Positions 1 through 6,886 are shown, counted from the stretch's first letter. The stretch is DNA of 14,040 nucleotides from Dehalococcoidia bacterium (GCA_030691775.1 JAUYDN010000013.1:1-14040); one strand, 5' to 3'. Notes: a model not told the origin generated them from the letters alone. Program-made: numbers and translations.

Positions 1-2850
1 GAAGCGCTGAAGACCGACCAGCTCAAACGTTATCTTGCATCCCTTCATAATCTCGTTCTGACCAACTATCTTGAGTTCCGCTGGTATGTTCACGGTCAAC
101 ACCGCCTCACCGTCTGGCTGGGAACGGTGACCAAAGACGGCAAGATAAAACGGGAAAAAGACGGCGTTGAGAAGGTCGCAGAGCTACTGGACGGATTTCT
201 CAATCACGAACCAGAACCGGTAGGCACAGCCAGAGAGCTTGTTAGTCACATGGCGCGGCTGGCGGGGTTGATTCGTCACATGACCGTTAACACACTGAAA
301 GCGGAACAGGCAACTGGCTCACTGCACGCCCAGCTTCTTGCCTTCCGTGAAAACCTTATCCCCGAGCTTTCTATCGAGCAGTTCGCGGATATGTACGCCC
401 AGACCATCGCCTACGGGCTTTTCGCCGCCCGTTGTGAATCGGACAGCGGCGGGGATTTTACCCGGGAAAAAGCCGAATACCTGATACCCAAAACCAATCC
501 GTTTCTCCGCCAGCTTTTCCACCACATCGCTTTCGACCTGGATGAGCAGATTGTGTGGGTGGTGGACGACCTGGCGCAAGTCCTGGCGCTGGCGAGCATG
601 GACGAGGTGCTCAAGGGGTTCGGGAAGCCGACGGCGAAAGAAGACCCCGTCGTACATTTCTATGAGACGTTCCTGAAAGCCTACGACCCGGCGATGCGGC
701 AAATGCGCGGCGTTTACTACACGCCCACACCGGTCGTCTCTTATATCGTACGCAGTATCGACCACCTGCTCAAGACACGCTTCGGGAAACCCCAGGGGCT
801 TGCCGACCCCGATGTGCTGATTCTCGACCCGGCGGTGGGGACGGCAACCTTCCTTTACATGGTGATACAGGAGATTTACAGCGCTATTGTTAGCCAGGGC
901 CAACAGGGCACCTGGAACGACTATGTCACGGAGAAGCTTTTGCCCCGGCTGTTCGGTTTTGAGCTTTTGATGGCGCCGTATGCCATTGCCCATTTCAAGC
1001 TGGGGCGTCTTCTCAAAGAACTCGGGTACCAGTTCCGGACGGATAAGCGACTGGGCATTTACCTGACCAACACGCTGGAAGAAGCTATAAAAAAGTCCGA
1101 AATGCTGACGGGGTTCAACAAATACATTGTTGACGAAGCCAACGCCGCGGCGGACATCAAGAAAGAACAACCTGTTGTGGTTGTTCTTGGTAATCCGCCG
1201 TATTCCGTAAGCTCTGCAAACAAAGGTACATACATAGACAAGTTGATGGAGACTTACAAAACTGCGGTTCGTAGCGAACGGAATATACAACCCCTCTCCG
1301 ATGACTATATCAAGTTCATTCGCTTTGCTCACGAGCGTATTGAACATACTGGTCACGGCATAATAGGCATGATAACAAATAGCTCTTATCTTTCGGGGCT
1401 TATCCATCGGGGCATGCGTGAGGAATTGTTGAAATCCTTCTCTGAGATTTTCGTGCTAGATTTACGTGGTAGCCTAATGCGAGGTGATACAACACCTGAC
1501 GGAAGCAAGGATGAAAACGTATTCGACATTAGACAAGGAGTCGCAATAATTCTGCTCGTGAGATACCTGGACCACAAGGAAGCCAAACATGTTCATTATG
1601 CTGATTTGCAGGGTTTGCGTGAAAGCAAATATAAGATACTTGCGGAGTCAGACGTGAAAACGACCTCCTGGACAGTATTTGAGCCAAATAGTCCATTTTA
1701 CTTTTTCTTACCTAGAAGCTCAGAGTTCAAACAAGAATTTGGTGCATACTTGGGGCTAACTGACATATTCCCAGTCTATTCCAGTGGAATTAAGACACAC
1801 CGTGACCATTTAGTCGTTGATTATGACAATTCTATCTTGAAACAGCGTATAACAATCTTCCGGGAGTCCGAACTAAGTGATGAAGAGGTCAAAGAAAGAT
1901 TGGGACTGGAGGACACAAATAGCTGGAGCATAGCGAATGCCCGTAAAACAGTCCGTGACGATAAAGATTGGGAGACGGCGTTCACCAATTACTTGTACCG
2001 TCCTTTTGATATTCGGTCTATCTTTTACCATAAATCAGTAATAGAACGCCCCCGTCCTGAAGTCATGCAACACATGTTGTTTGCGAACATCGCTCTCTGC
2101 ACAACTCGGCAGCTTTCAGCTAATGAATTCAGGCATATCCTCGTTGCGAATCGCCCCATCGACTATGACCCACTCTCTTTAGCAACACGCGAGAGAACTT
2201 TCATATTCCCCCTCTACCTCTACCCCACCGAAGGCGAGATGCAGTTTGATGGTAGACACCGCCGCGCTAACTTGAATCCGGAGTTCATAAAGGCTGTCTC
2301 GGAAAAGCTGGGTTTGACCTTTATCGAAGACGGCAAAGGGGATTTTACGACAACCTTTGGTCCGGAAGATATTTTTAACTACGCGTATGCTGTTTTTCAT
2401 TCGCCAACTTACCGCAGTCGCTACGCGGAGTTCTTGAAGATAGACTTTCCGCGCCTGCCTCTCACGTTTAATAAAGAGCTATTCAAGAAACTGGCGGAAA
2501 AAGGCGCGGAACTGGTGGCGCTGCACCTGCTGGAATCCCCCGTTGTCACCAATTTCGTCACCACCTATCCTGTCGGCGGCGACCACTCAGTAGAAAAGGT
2601 CAGCTACGATGAGAAAAAACAGCGTGTCAACATCAATAAGACGCAATATTTTAAGGGTGTACCGCCGGAAGTCTGGAACTTCCACATCGGCGGTTACCAG
2701 GTCTGCCAGAAGTGGCTTAAAGACCGCAAAGGCAGGACACTCTCGTATGATGAACTCATTCACTACCAGAAAGTTATAGTGGCGCTGAAAGAGACCATCC
2801 GGCTAATGGAAGAAATAGACGAACTGATACCCGGGTGGCCGGTGGAGTGA
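1..2850 (+). CDS. Type ISP-like restriction-modification protein (N6-adenine DNA methylase plus specificity domain), 5' end outside window
   Basis: The frame is open from base 1 to a TGA at 2848-2850 (949 codons), so the gene begins before the window. The GTG at 127 is internal, because the codons before it (LVLTNYLEFRWY) match the conserved N-terminal part of this family. Counting from base 1, YYTP is at residues 239-242, the SAM-binding motif I DPAVGTATFL at 276-285 and the catalytic motif IV NPPY at 398-401. The last part, with the YRSRYAEFLKIDFPRLPL stretch and the end IDELIPGWP, resembles the type ISP C-terminal specificity domain. Such proteins methylate adenine on one strand and carry an N-terminal nuclease; no helicase is visible and the nuclease part is missing here. 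The region after NPPY, roughly 1200-2450, is clearly richer in A+T than the ends, as expected for an exchanged target-recognition part. Type ISP assignment is by recall of family sequence, not a search. Confidence 0.88.
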   Translation, partial: EALKTDQLKRYLASLHNLVLTNYLEFRWYVHGQHRLTVWLGTVTKDGKIKREKDGVEKVAELLDGFLNHEPEPVGTARELVSHMARLAGLIRHMTVNTLKAEQATGSLHAQLLAFRENLIPELSIEQFADMYAQTIAYGLFAARCESDSGGDFTREKAEYLIPKTNPFLRQLFHHIAFDLDEQIVWVVDDLAQVLALASMDEVLKGFGKPTAKEDPVVHFYETFLKAYDPAMRQMRGVYYTPTPVVSYIVRSIDHLLKTRFGKPQGLADPDVLILDPAVGTATFLYMVIQEIYSAIVSQGQQGTWNDYVTEKLLPRLFGFELLMAPYAIAHFKLGRLLKELGYQFRTDKRLGIYLTNTLEEAIKKSEMLTGFNKYIVDEANAAADIKKEQPVVVVLGNPPYSVSSANKGTYIDKLMETYKTAVRSERNIQPLSDDYIKFIRFAHERIEHTGHGIIGMITNSSYLSGLIHRGMREELLKSFSEIFVLDLRGSLMRGDTTPDGSKDENVFDIRQGVAIILLVRYLDHKEAKHVHYADLQGLRESKYKILAESDVKTTSWTVFEPNSPFYFFLPRSSEFKQEFGAYLGLTDIFPVYSSGIKTHRDHLVVDYDNSILKQRITIFRESELSDEEVKERLGLEDTNSWSIANARKTVRDDKDWETAFTNYLYRPFDIRSIFYHKSVIERPRPEVMQHMLFANIALCTTRQLSANEFRHILVANRPIDYDPLSLATRERTFIFPLYLYPTEGEMQFDGRHRRANLNPEFIKAVSEKLGLTFIEDGKGDFTTTFGPEDIFNYAYAVFHSPTYRSRYAEFLKIDFPRLPLTFNKELFKKLAEKGAELVALHLLESPVVTNFVTTYPVGGDHSVEKVSYDEKKQRVNINKTQYFKGVPPEVWNFHIGGYQVCQKWLKDRKGRTLSYDELIHYQKVIVALKETIRLMEEIDELIPGWPVE

Positions 2851-2923
2851 GGTAGACAAGATGAGTAGACGTTAGGGATTTGTAAGGGGAAAAATCTATC
2901 AGCGAAACACGAGGAGGCTACCG

Positions 2924-3109
2924 ATGGAAGAAAGTTACATTGAAGGAAGATTTGGCATTGTAATGGAAGAGATTAGAGATGCGCTCGTTGGTATCGAAAA
3001 TCAATTACAGCAGATTAATGAAAAACTTGGTAGTTTCGAGGAATGCATTGAAACCAGAACACAACTACGGGTGTTGCGTGTAGCAGATATAACAAGACCA
3101 CCACAGTAG
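2924..3109 (+). CDS. Small hypothetical protein, 61 aa, probably coiled coil
   Basis: Function not recognised. A strong ribosome binding site, GAGGAGG at 2911-2917, lies 6 bases before the ATG, which supports a real gene. Residues about 8-45 have a heptad-like pattern of Ile/Val/Leu with many Glu, Gln and Lys (MEEIRDALVGIENQLQQINE), suggesting a short coiled coil that could form dimers. There is no signal peptide or membrane segment. It lies 73 bases after the RM gene on the same strand and before a relic of another RM tail, so it is probably an accessory gene of the RM locus. A role as an RM partner or antitoxin-like protein would be a guess. Confidence 0.55.
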   Translation: MEESYIEGRFGIVMEEIRDALVGIENQLQQINEKLGSFEECIETRTQLRVLRVADITRPPQ

Positions 3110-3132
3110 ATGGCTTTTGTTGAATATTACTA

Positions 3133-3192
3133 AGCCTGCTGCTCCAGCGAATTGACGAGTTGATTCCCGGGTGGCCTGAGGGGCAGGACTAG
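3133..3192 (+). pseudogene. Relic of the C-terminal end of a second type ISP RM gene (tail copy 2)
   Basis: Read in the frame ending at the TAG at 3190-3192, this stretch gives SLLLQRIDELIPGWPEGQD. The intact RM gene ends EEIDELIPGWPVE at 2850. The shared IDELIPGWP followed closely by a stop codon is a signature of the family's extreme C-terminus. No start codon or upstream homology remains. The bases differ at synonymous positions from the tail at 2815-2850, so it is not a recent copy. Its stop codon runs into the AGGAG before the next gene, suggesting that the gene at 3209 once followed a complete RM gene directly. Confidence 0.6.
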
Positions 3193-3208
3193 GAGAAAAG
3201 GTAAAAAT

Positions 3209-3793
3209 ATGGACCCACTGTGGGTTTCAGTAGTCGTAACTGTCGTTCTTGTGTGTATTACTGCCTATTATGCGCTTGAGACAAGAATAATTGCCAGAGC
3301 TACGGCAGAGCAGGCTCAGGAATTGAGACAACAAAGAATAAGCGCATCGCAACCGGTGTTATGGCCAATGATTATGGGATGGGATTTCAACAACCTCAAG
3401 GTGATTTTCGAAAATATAGGAAATGGTCCAGCACTTGATATTGATATTTACCTTTGTCGTGGCGAAGACCTCGCAATTAGCGACTGTGAATACACATGGT
3501 ATAGTTATATGGTTGCCGGTGAAAAGAAAATCCACAACTTCTTGAGGCAACCACTCGGGGATGATGGCCAGGGAGGGACGATGGCGCCAGACTCAAGCGT
3601 TATTAGCAAGCTTATGGGTAAGTATACACTTCTTGTTGAGTGGCATGACCTCTATAAATCAGGGCCATTCTTTCAGGCTAAACTGCCTTTCAGTTTGGAA
3701 ATAAACTCCGATGGCAAACTTTATGCGAAAGAGTGTGTGGTAGTTATTAACCAAATCTCTGAAAAAAGGAAAGGGCAAAATACCATAGGCTAA
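3209..3793 (+). CDS. Hypothetical membrane-anchored protein, 194 aa
   Basis: No known function recognised. Residues about 4-22 form one hydrophobic helix (WVSVVVTVVLVCITAYYAL) followed by a positively charged, probably helical linker (TRIIARATAEQAQELRQQR). The rest is a soluble domain rich in beta strands; its motif FENIGNGPALDIDIYL is typical of a widespread group of uncharacterised proteins with one N-terminal anchor. The ATG at 3209 has AGGAG at 3191-3195 (13 bases away) and AAAAGG at 3196-3201 (7 bases away). The AGGAG overlaps the stop codon of the RM tail relic just upstream, which suggests former co-translation with an RM gene. Composition is lower in G+C than the RM gene's ends. The family is known to me only as hypothetical. 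Confidence 0.7.
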   Translation: MDPLWVSVVVTVVLVCITAYYALETRIIARATAEQAQELRQQRISASQPVLWPMIMGWDFNNLKVIFENIGNGPALDIDIYLCRGEDLAISDCEYTWYSYMVAGEKKIHNFLRQPLGDDGQGGTMAPDSSVISKLMGKYTLLVEWHDLYKSGPFFQAKLPFSLEINSDGKLYAKECVVVINQISEKRKGQNTIG

Positions 3794-3908
3794 GCCGTGA
3801 AGCTACATGTCACAGCTGCGGGTTTGAAGGCGAAGGTGATATCTGTAAATATCTCGGTATGGCGTTGATTTGGTAAATCTCCAACAGTTTGGTGAGTAGT
3901 TATAAAAT

Positions 3909-4085
3909 ATGGGACAGCATTATATTCCTAAATATTATCTCGAAGGATTTACCGAATTTCGGACCTCTTCAAACATTTGGGTATACGAAAAGGGTAGCAA
4001 TCGGATATTCAAAACGGCTATCAAGCCCACCGCAAACTATCCCACGATGACGTTCAGCACTACCAGAAAATCATCGTGGCGTTAA
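3909..4085 (+). pseudogene. 5' fragment of a DUF4238-like gene
   Basis: The ATG at 3909 opens a 58-codon frame that begins GQHYIPKYYLEGF and continues with IWVYEKGSNRIFKTA. The pattern HY(V/I)P-x-(F/Y)YL-x-x-F followed by a WVY(D/E)K strand is the N-terminal signature of DUF4238, a protein family of unknown function that normally runs to a few hundred residues. The similarity stops near base 4010, where the sequence passes, in another frame, into a relic of a type ISP RM tail. The frame then runs by chance to the TAA at 4083-4085. There is no strong ribosome binding site, only GGTGAG at 3890-3895. I regard it as truncated by deletion; identification rests on the first 40 residues. Confidence 0.6.
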
Positions 4086-4147
4086 AAGAAACCATCAGGC
4101 TTATGGCAGAGATAGACGTCATCATTCCTGGCTGGCCTATCGGATAG
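4013..4147 (+). pseudogene. Relic of the C-terminal end of a third type ISP RM gene (tail copy 3)
   Basis: In the frame ending at TAG 4145-4147 the translation begins NGYQAHRKLSHDD and continues HYQKIIVALKETIRLM, ending IPGWPIG. The intact RM protein has GGYQ, then LSYDE, then HYQKVIVALKETIRLM and IPGWPVE. Over the last 34 residues I count 24 identities. About ten residues present in the intact protein between GGYQ and LSYD are missing, so the relic is internally deleted as well as lacking everything upstream. Many synonymous differences show it derives from a related but different RM gene rather than a recent duplication. It overlaps the DUF4238-like fragment in another frame. Confidence 0.75.
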
Positions 4148-4201
4148 TTATACTTCTGCTATTCATAAATCTGCAATATTCAATCTTCCTGAAAGTGTTT
4201 A

Positions 4202-4479
4202 TTATTGTCATTCTCGTGCTGAACCCAATCACCACCCCTGCTGGATTCCAACCGGAGTTTATCCCGTGCCACGACACGGGGCTGGAATCGGTCATGCCGA
4301 TTACATCGGCACCACGAAGTATGAAAACCGGGGTTGTCATTCTGGAGTCCCGATGGAGTCGGGGCGAAGAATCTCAGGGAGGGGTAGGCGACCCCATGAT
4401 TCAACTCCCTTCCTCCAGATTCTTCGTCGTCTCGATAAGGAATAAAGGAATTATCGGGACTCCTCCAGAATGACAATAA
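4202..4479. repeat. Nested inverted-repeat element (MITE-like)
   Basis: TTATTGTCATTCT at 4202-4214 is the exact reverse complement of AGAATGACAATAA at 4467-4479. A second, internal pair shares the right end: TTGTCATTCTGGAG at 4334-4347 against CTCCAGAATGACAA at 4463-4476. GAAGAATCT at 4366-4374 and AGATTCTTC at 4417-4425 pair inside that, so the right half can fold into a long hairpin. There is no coding capacity. It looks like a miniature element with a second one inserted or duplicated within it. Confidence 0.6.
4240..4288 (+). repeat. Dispersed repeat R1, copy A (inverted relative to copy B at 6419-6466)
   Basis: It begins GCTGGATTCCAACCGGAG and ends CCACGACACGGGGCTGGAAT. The reverse complement of 6419-6466 matches it with two substitutions and one short length difference near the middle (TATCCCGTG against TACCCCTG). 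It lies within the nested element before thrS. Confidence 0.75.
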
Positions 4480-4522
4480 ACGGCTATTTTCATAGTAGTA
4501 CATCCCCTCTTTTTTCACCGTG

Positions 4523-4531
4523 TGCTATAAT
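4523..4531 (+). promoter_or_regulatory. Extended -10 promoter for thrS
   Basis: TG-C-TATAAT at 4523-4531 is a perfect extended -10 (TGnTATAAT). No good -35 is seen at the usual distance, which is normal for this promoter class. Transcription would start near 4538, giving a leader of about 55 bases before the ATG at 4594. Confidence 0.55.
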
Positions 4532-4593
4532 TGTTACGTCAAGCCTCTCGTGCCCGGGTGGGTGGGAGGTCTTTATTTAGTACGGGGTCGGCT

Positions 4594-6360
4594 ATGGATA
4601 AAAAAGAAAGCGATGAAAAGCTGGAGACAATGCGCCACTCCGCCGCCCACGTGATGGCGGAAGCCGTGCAAGCGATGTTCCCGGAGGCGAAGTTCGGCAT
4701 CGGGCCGACTATCGAGGACGGGTTTTACTATGACTTCGACCTGCCGCGCACGCTCACGCCGGAAGACCTGCCCGCCATCGAAGCCAGAATGAAAGAGAGT
4801 GTTAAGGCAGACACCGCATTCACCCATGAGTTGGTCGGCAAGGAAGAAGCCCGCCGTATCTTCGCCCACCAGCCGTATAAACTCGAGCTGATTGACGAGC
4901 TACCGGAGGAAATGGTTACCGTCTACAGGCAGGGTAATTTCACGGATATGTGCCGCGGTCCGCACGTGAAATCCACCGGTGAAATTAAAGCGTTCAAGCT
5001 GATGAGCATCGCCGGCGCCTACTGGCGTGGCAATGAAAAAAATCCCATGCTCCAGCGTGTTTACGGCGTGGCTTTTAACAACCAGAAGGAAGTCGACGAG
5101 TACCTGGCGCGGGTAGAAGAGGCGAAAAAACGCGACCATAGGAAAATCGGCAAAGACCTGGACCTGTTTGTCTTTTCCGATCTCGTTGGCAAAGGATTGC
5201 CTCTTTTCACCGAAAAGGGCTCGGTAATCAGAAGGGAACTGGAAAGATTTGTTGTCGATGAGGAAATCAAGCGGGGATACAAGCATGTCTATACCCCGGA
5301 CCTGGCGAATATAGACTTATACAAAACCTCGGGGCATTACCCCTATTATAAAGACTCGATGTATCCGGTCATGAAAGTGGACGAAGAAGAGTTAATGCTA
5401 AGACCGATGGCCTGCCCGCACCATTTCCAGTATTATGCCAGTAAACCGAGGTCTTACAGGGAGCTACCGTTTAGAATCGCCGAACTGGCAAAACAATTCC
5501 GATACGAAAAATCTGGAGAATTGACAGGATTAATGAGAGTCCGGACTTTTTGTCTGGCTGATTCTCATATTATCTGCCAGAAAGAACAGGCAACCGGCGA
5601 ACTGAACGCTGTAATGGATTTGATTGAATATGTCGCCGGAGTCCTGGGTTACAAACCCGGAGAAAACTTCCGGTACCGCCTATCACTCGGAGACCGCAAA
5701 GAAGATAAAAAATACTACAAAGATGATGAAGCCTGGGATATTGCCGAGAATGTGTTGCGGCAGGTTTTAATACAGAGGAAGGCCAATTTTTTCGAAGCCG
5801 AAAGAGAAGCCGCATTTTACGGTCCCAAAATTGATATCCAGATGAAAAACTTCGCCGGTAAAGAAGACACCGCTTTCACTGTGCAATATGACTTTGTGAT
5901 GCCGAAACGCTTCAAACTGACTTATATCGATAAAGATGGAAAAGAAAAAGAGCCGATTGTAATTCACCGTTCTTCGATTGGCGCCATCGAAAGAACGATG
6001 GCTTTCTTAATTGAACATTATGCCGGCGCCTTCCCGGTCTGGTTATCACCGGTCCAAGCAATGATTATACCTATTTCCGACCAACACCTGGATTACGCCC
6101 ATAAACTGGAGGCTGACCTGAAAGAGAACGACATCCGGGTTCAGGTGGACGATAGAAACGAGCGTATGAACCAGAAAATCCGCGATGCACAACTCCAGAA
6201 AATACCCTACATGCTCGTAGTGGGGGACAAAGAGGCTGAGAACGGTACGGTTTCCGTCCGCTTGCGTACCGGCGAGCAGGTACAGGGGCTTCCCTTCGCC
6301 GAATTCAAAGGTAAAATCACGAAGCTAATCAGAGAGCGAGCGAGCGGGCTGGCGCTGTAA
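4594..6360 (+). CDS. thrS: Threonyl-tRNA synthetase lacking the TGS domain
   Basis: Joins threonine to tRNA-Thr in the cytoplasm. The ATG at 4594 gives 588 aa; the frame reaches back to a TTG at 4531, but that lies within the predicted promoter. The usual N-terminal TGS domain (about 60 aa) is absent and the protein starts almost directly with the editing domain. Editing residues are intact: HSAAH (His15, His19) and CRGPH (Cys120, His124). The catalytic zinc ligands are Cys274 (MACPHH), His325 (ADSHIIC) and His458 (VIHRSS). The C-terminal anticodon-binding domain starts around residue 490. Motif wording is unusual: FCLADSHI replaces the common FTQDDAHI and CPHHFQYY replaces CPGH, forms I associate with synthetases of candidate phyla radiation bacteria. 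G+C falls in the core (24 of 60 bases in 5701-5760) against both ends (39 of 60 in 4621-4680 and in 6241-6300). Confidence 0.96.
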   Translation: MDKKESDEKLETMRHSAAHVMAEAVQAMFPEAKFGIGPTIEDGFYYDFDLPRTLTPEDLPAIEARMKESVKADTAFTHELVGKEEARRIFAHQPYKLELIDELPEEMVTVYRQGNFTDMCRGPHVKSTGEIKAFKLMSIAGAYWRGNEKNPMLQRVYGVAFNNQKEVDEYLARVEEAKKRDHRKIGKDLDLFVFSDLVGKGLPLFTEKGSVIRRELERFVVDEEIKRGYKHVYTPDLANIDLYKTSGHYPYYKDSMYPVMKVDEEELMLRPMACPHHFQYYASKPRSYRELPFRIAELAKQFRYEKSGELTGLMRVRTFCLADSHIICQKEQATGELNAVMDLIEYVAGVLGYKPGENFRYRLSLGDRKEDKKYYKDDEAWDIAENVLRQVLIQRKANFFEAEREAAFYGPKIDIQMKNFAGKEDTAFTVQYDFVMPKRFKLTYIDKDGKEKEPIVIHRSSIGAIERTMAFLIEHYAGAFPVWLSPVQAMIIPISDQHLDYAHKLEADLKENDIRVQVDDRNERMNQKIRDAQLQKIPYMLVVGDKEAENGTVSVRLRTGEQVQGLPFAEFKGKITKLIRERASGLAL

Positions 6361-6418
6361 CTACAGTTGTTATACAGTGTCATCGCTTGAAAATAGCTTG
6401 CTCCACCCAGGGATTATC

Positions 6419-6466
6419 ATTCCAGCCCCGTGTCGTGGCAGGGGTAAACTCCGGCTGGAATCCAGC
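6419..6466 (-). repeat. Dispersed repeat R1, copy B (inverted relative to copy A at 4240-4288)
   Basis: It begins ATTCCAGCCCCGTGTCGTGG and ends CCGGCTGGAATCCAGC. It is the near-exact reverse complement of 4240-4288, so the two copies face each other across thrS. Confidence 0.75.
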
Positions 6467-6570
6467 GTTACGACCCATGTTTAATAGACTGCAAATCCTG
6501 TAGTTATAGGTTTGGCAGCAATCTGGATTCCCGCTCGGAGGCGGGAATGACAAATGGGGCAAGTAGTTTT

Positions 6571-6682
6571 TAGTTGTAGGGTGGGTTAGTTATCCGATTT
6601 ATCGGTAGCGTAACCCACCGAAAACGAAGCCGTACAGGTGGGTTTCCGCTGGTCACACCAGCTCTTACCCACCCCACAATTA
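6571..6682. repeat. Inverted-repeat element with GGTGGGTTA arms
   Basis: The outer ends TAGTTGTAGGGTGGGTTA (6571-6588) and TTACCCACCCCACAATTA (6665-6682) are imperfect inverted repeats. GGTGGGTTA at 6580-6588 also pairs perfectly with TAACCCACC at 6611-6619. This is about 112 bases and non-coding, the general form of a miniature inverted-repeat element. No target-site duplication was confirmed. Confidence 0.55.
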
Positions 6683-6696
6683 CTTCGCGCTCAGTG

Positions 6697-6758
6697 CTCA
6701 GAATGACGAGTGTCAGATTCTTCAGGTACTGTGTCACTTCAGAATGACGGATGCGTTA
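6697..6758. repeat. Direct repeat R2, copy 1
   Basis: A 62-base unit starting CTCAGAATGACGAGTGTCAG. It recurs at 6811-6873 with four substitutions and one extra base. It contains AGATTCTTC and two CAGAATGAC motifs that also occur in the repeats before thrS. Confidence 0.75.
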
Positions 6759-6810
6759 GGGAGATTCTTCGCGCGCAATAACCTTTTCAGGCGGGGGATT
6801 ACTCTTCGCG

Positions 6811-6873
6811 CTCAGAATGACGAGTGTTAGATTCTTCAGGGACTGCGTCACTTCAGAATGACAGATGCGCTTA
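6811..6873. repeat. Direct repeat R2, copy 2
   Basis: The second copy of the unit at 6697-6758, starting CTCAGAATGACGAGTGTTAG and separated from the first by about 52 bases. Its right end forms the left arm of a perfect palindrome. Confidence 0.75.
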
Positions 6874-6886
6874 AGCGCATCTGTCA
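6859..6886. repeat. Perfect 28-base palindrome before infC
   Basis: The 12-base arm TGACAGATGCGC (6859-6870) is followed by TTAA and the exact complement GCGCATCTGTCA (6875-6886). The arms extend imperfectly outwards through TCAGAA and TTCTGA. No run of T follows, so it is not a standard terminator for +. It ends two bases before a possible -35 for infC. Confidence 0.8.

Larger units (their letters stand above)
4148..4593. other. Non-coding region before thrS, mostly dispersed repeats
   Basis: No gene is supported here. Its left part holds a nested inverted-repeat element (4202-4479), including one copy of a repeat found inverted after thrS. The last 110 bases hold the thrS promoter and leader. 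Short open frames on both strands here are repetitive and have no ribosome binding sites. Confidence 0.7.

Noticed and set aside
127..129. GTG at 127 as the start of the RM gene
   Set aside because: The frame is open to base 1 and the preceding codons encode the conserved LTNYLEFRWY stretch, so the true start is before the window.
319..1407. 362-codon open frame on the minus strand within the RM gene
   Set aside because: It lies wholly opposite the well-supported methylase with its motifs, shows no family signature and has no ribosome binding site; it is an antisense shadow of G+C-rich codons.
4180..4518. Open frames on both strands in the region before thrS
   Set aside because: They run through inverted repeats, have no ribosome binding sites and read as repeat sequence.
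4531..4593. TTG at 4531 as the start of thrS
   Set aside because: It overlaps the predicted -10 box, and the 21 extra residues do not resemble a TGS domain or any ThrRS N-terminus.
6859..6886. Palindrome read as a rho-independent terminator for thrS
   Set aside because: It lies about 500 bases after the thrS stop and no run of T follows either arm, so it is reported only as a palindrome.
4202..6886. CRISPR array
   Set aside because: The repeats are few, imperfect, irregularly spaced and often inverted, without uniform spacers or cas genes.
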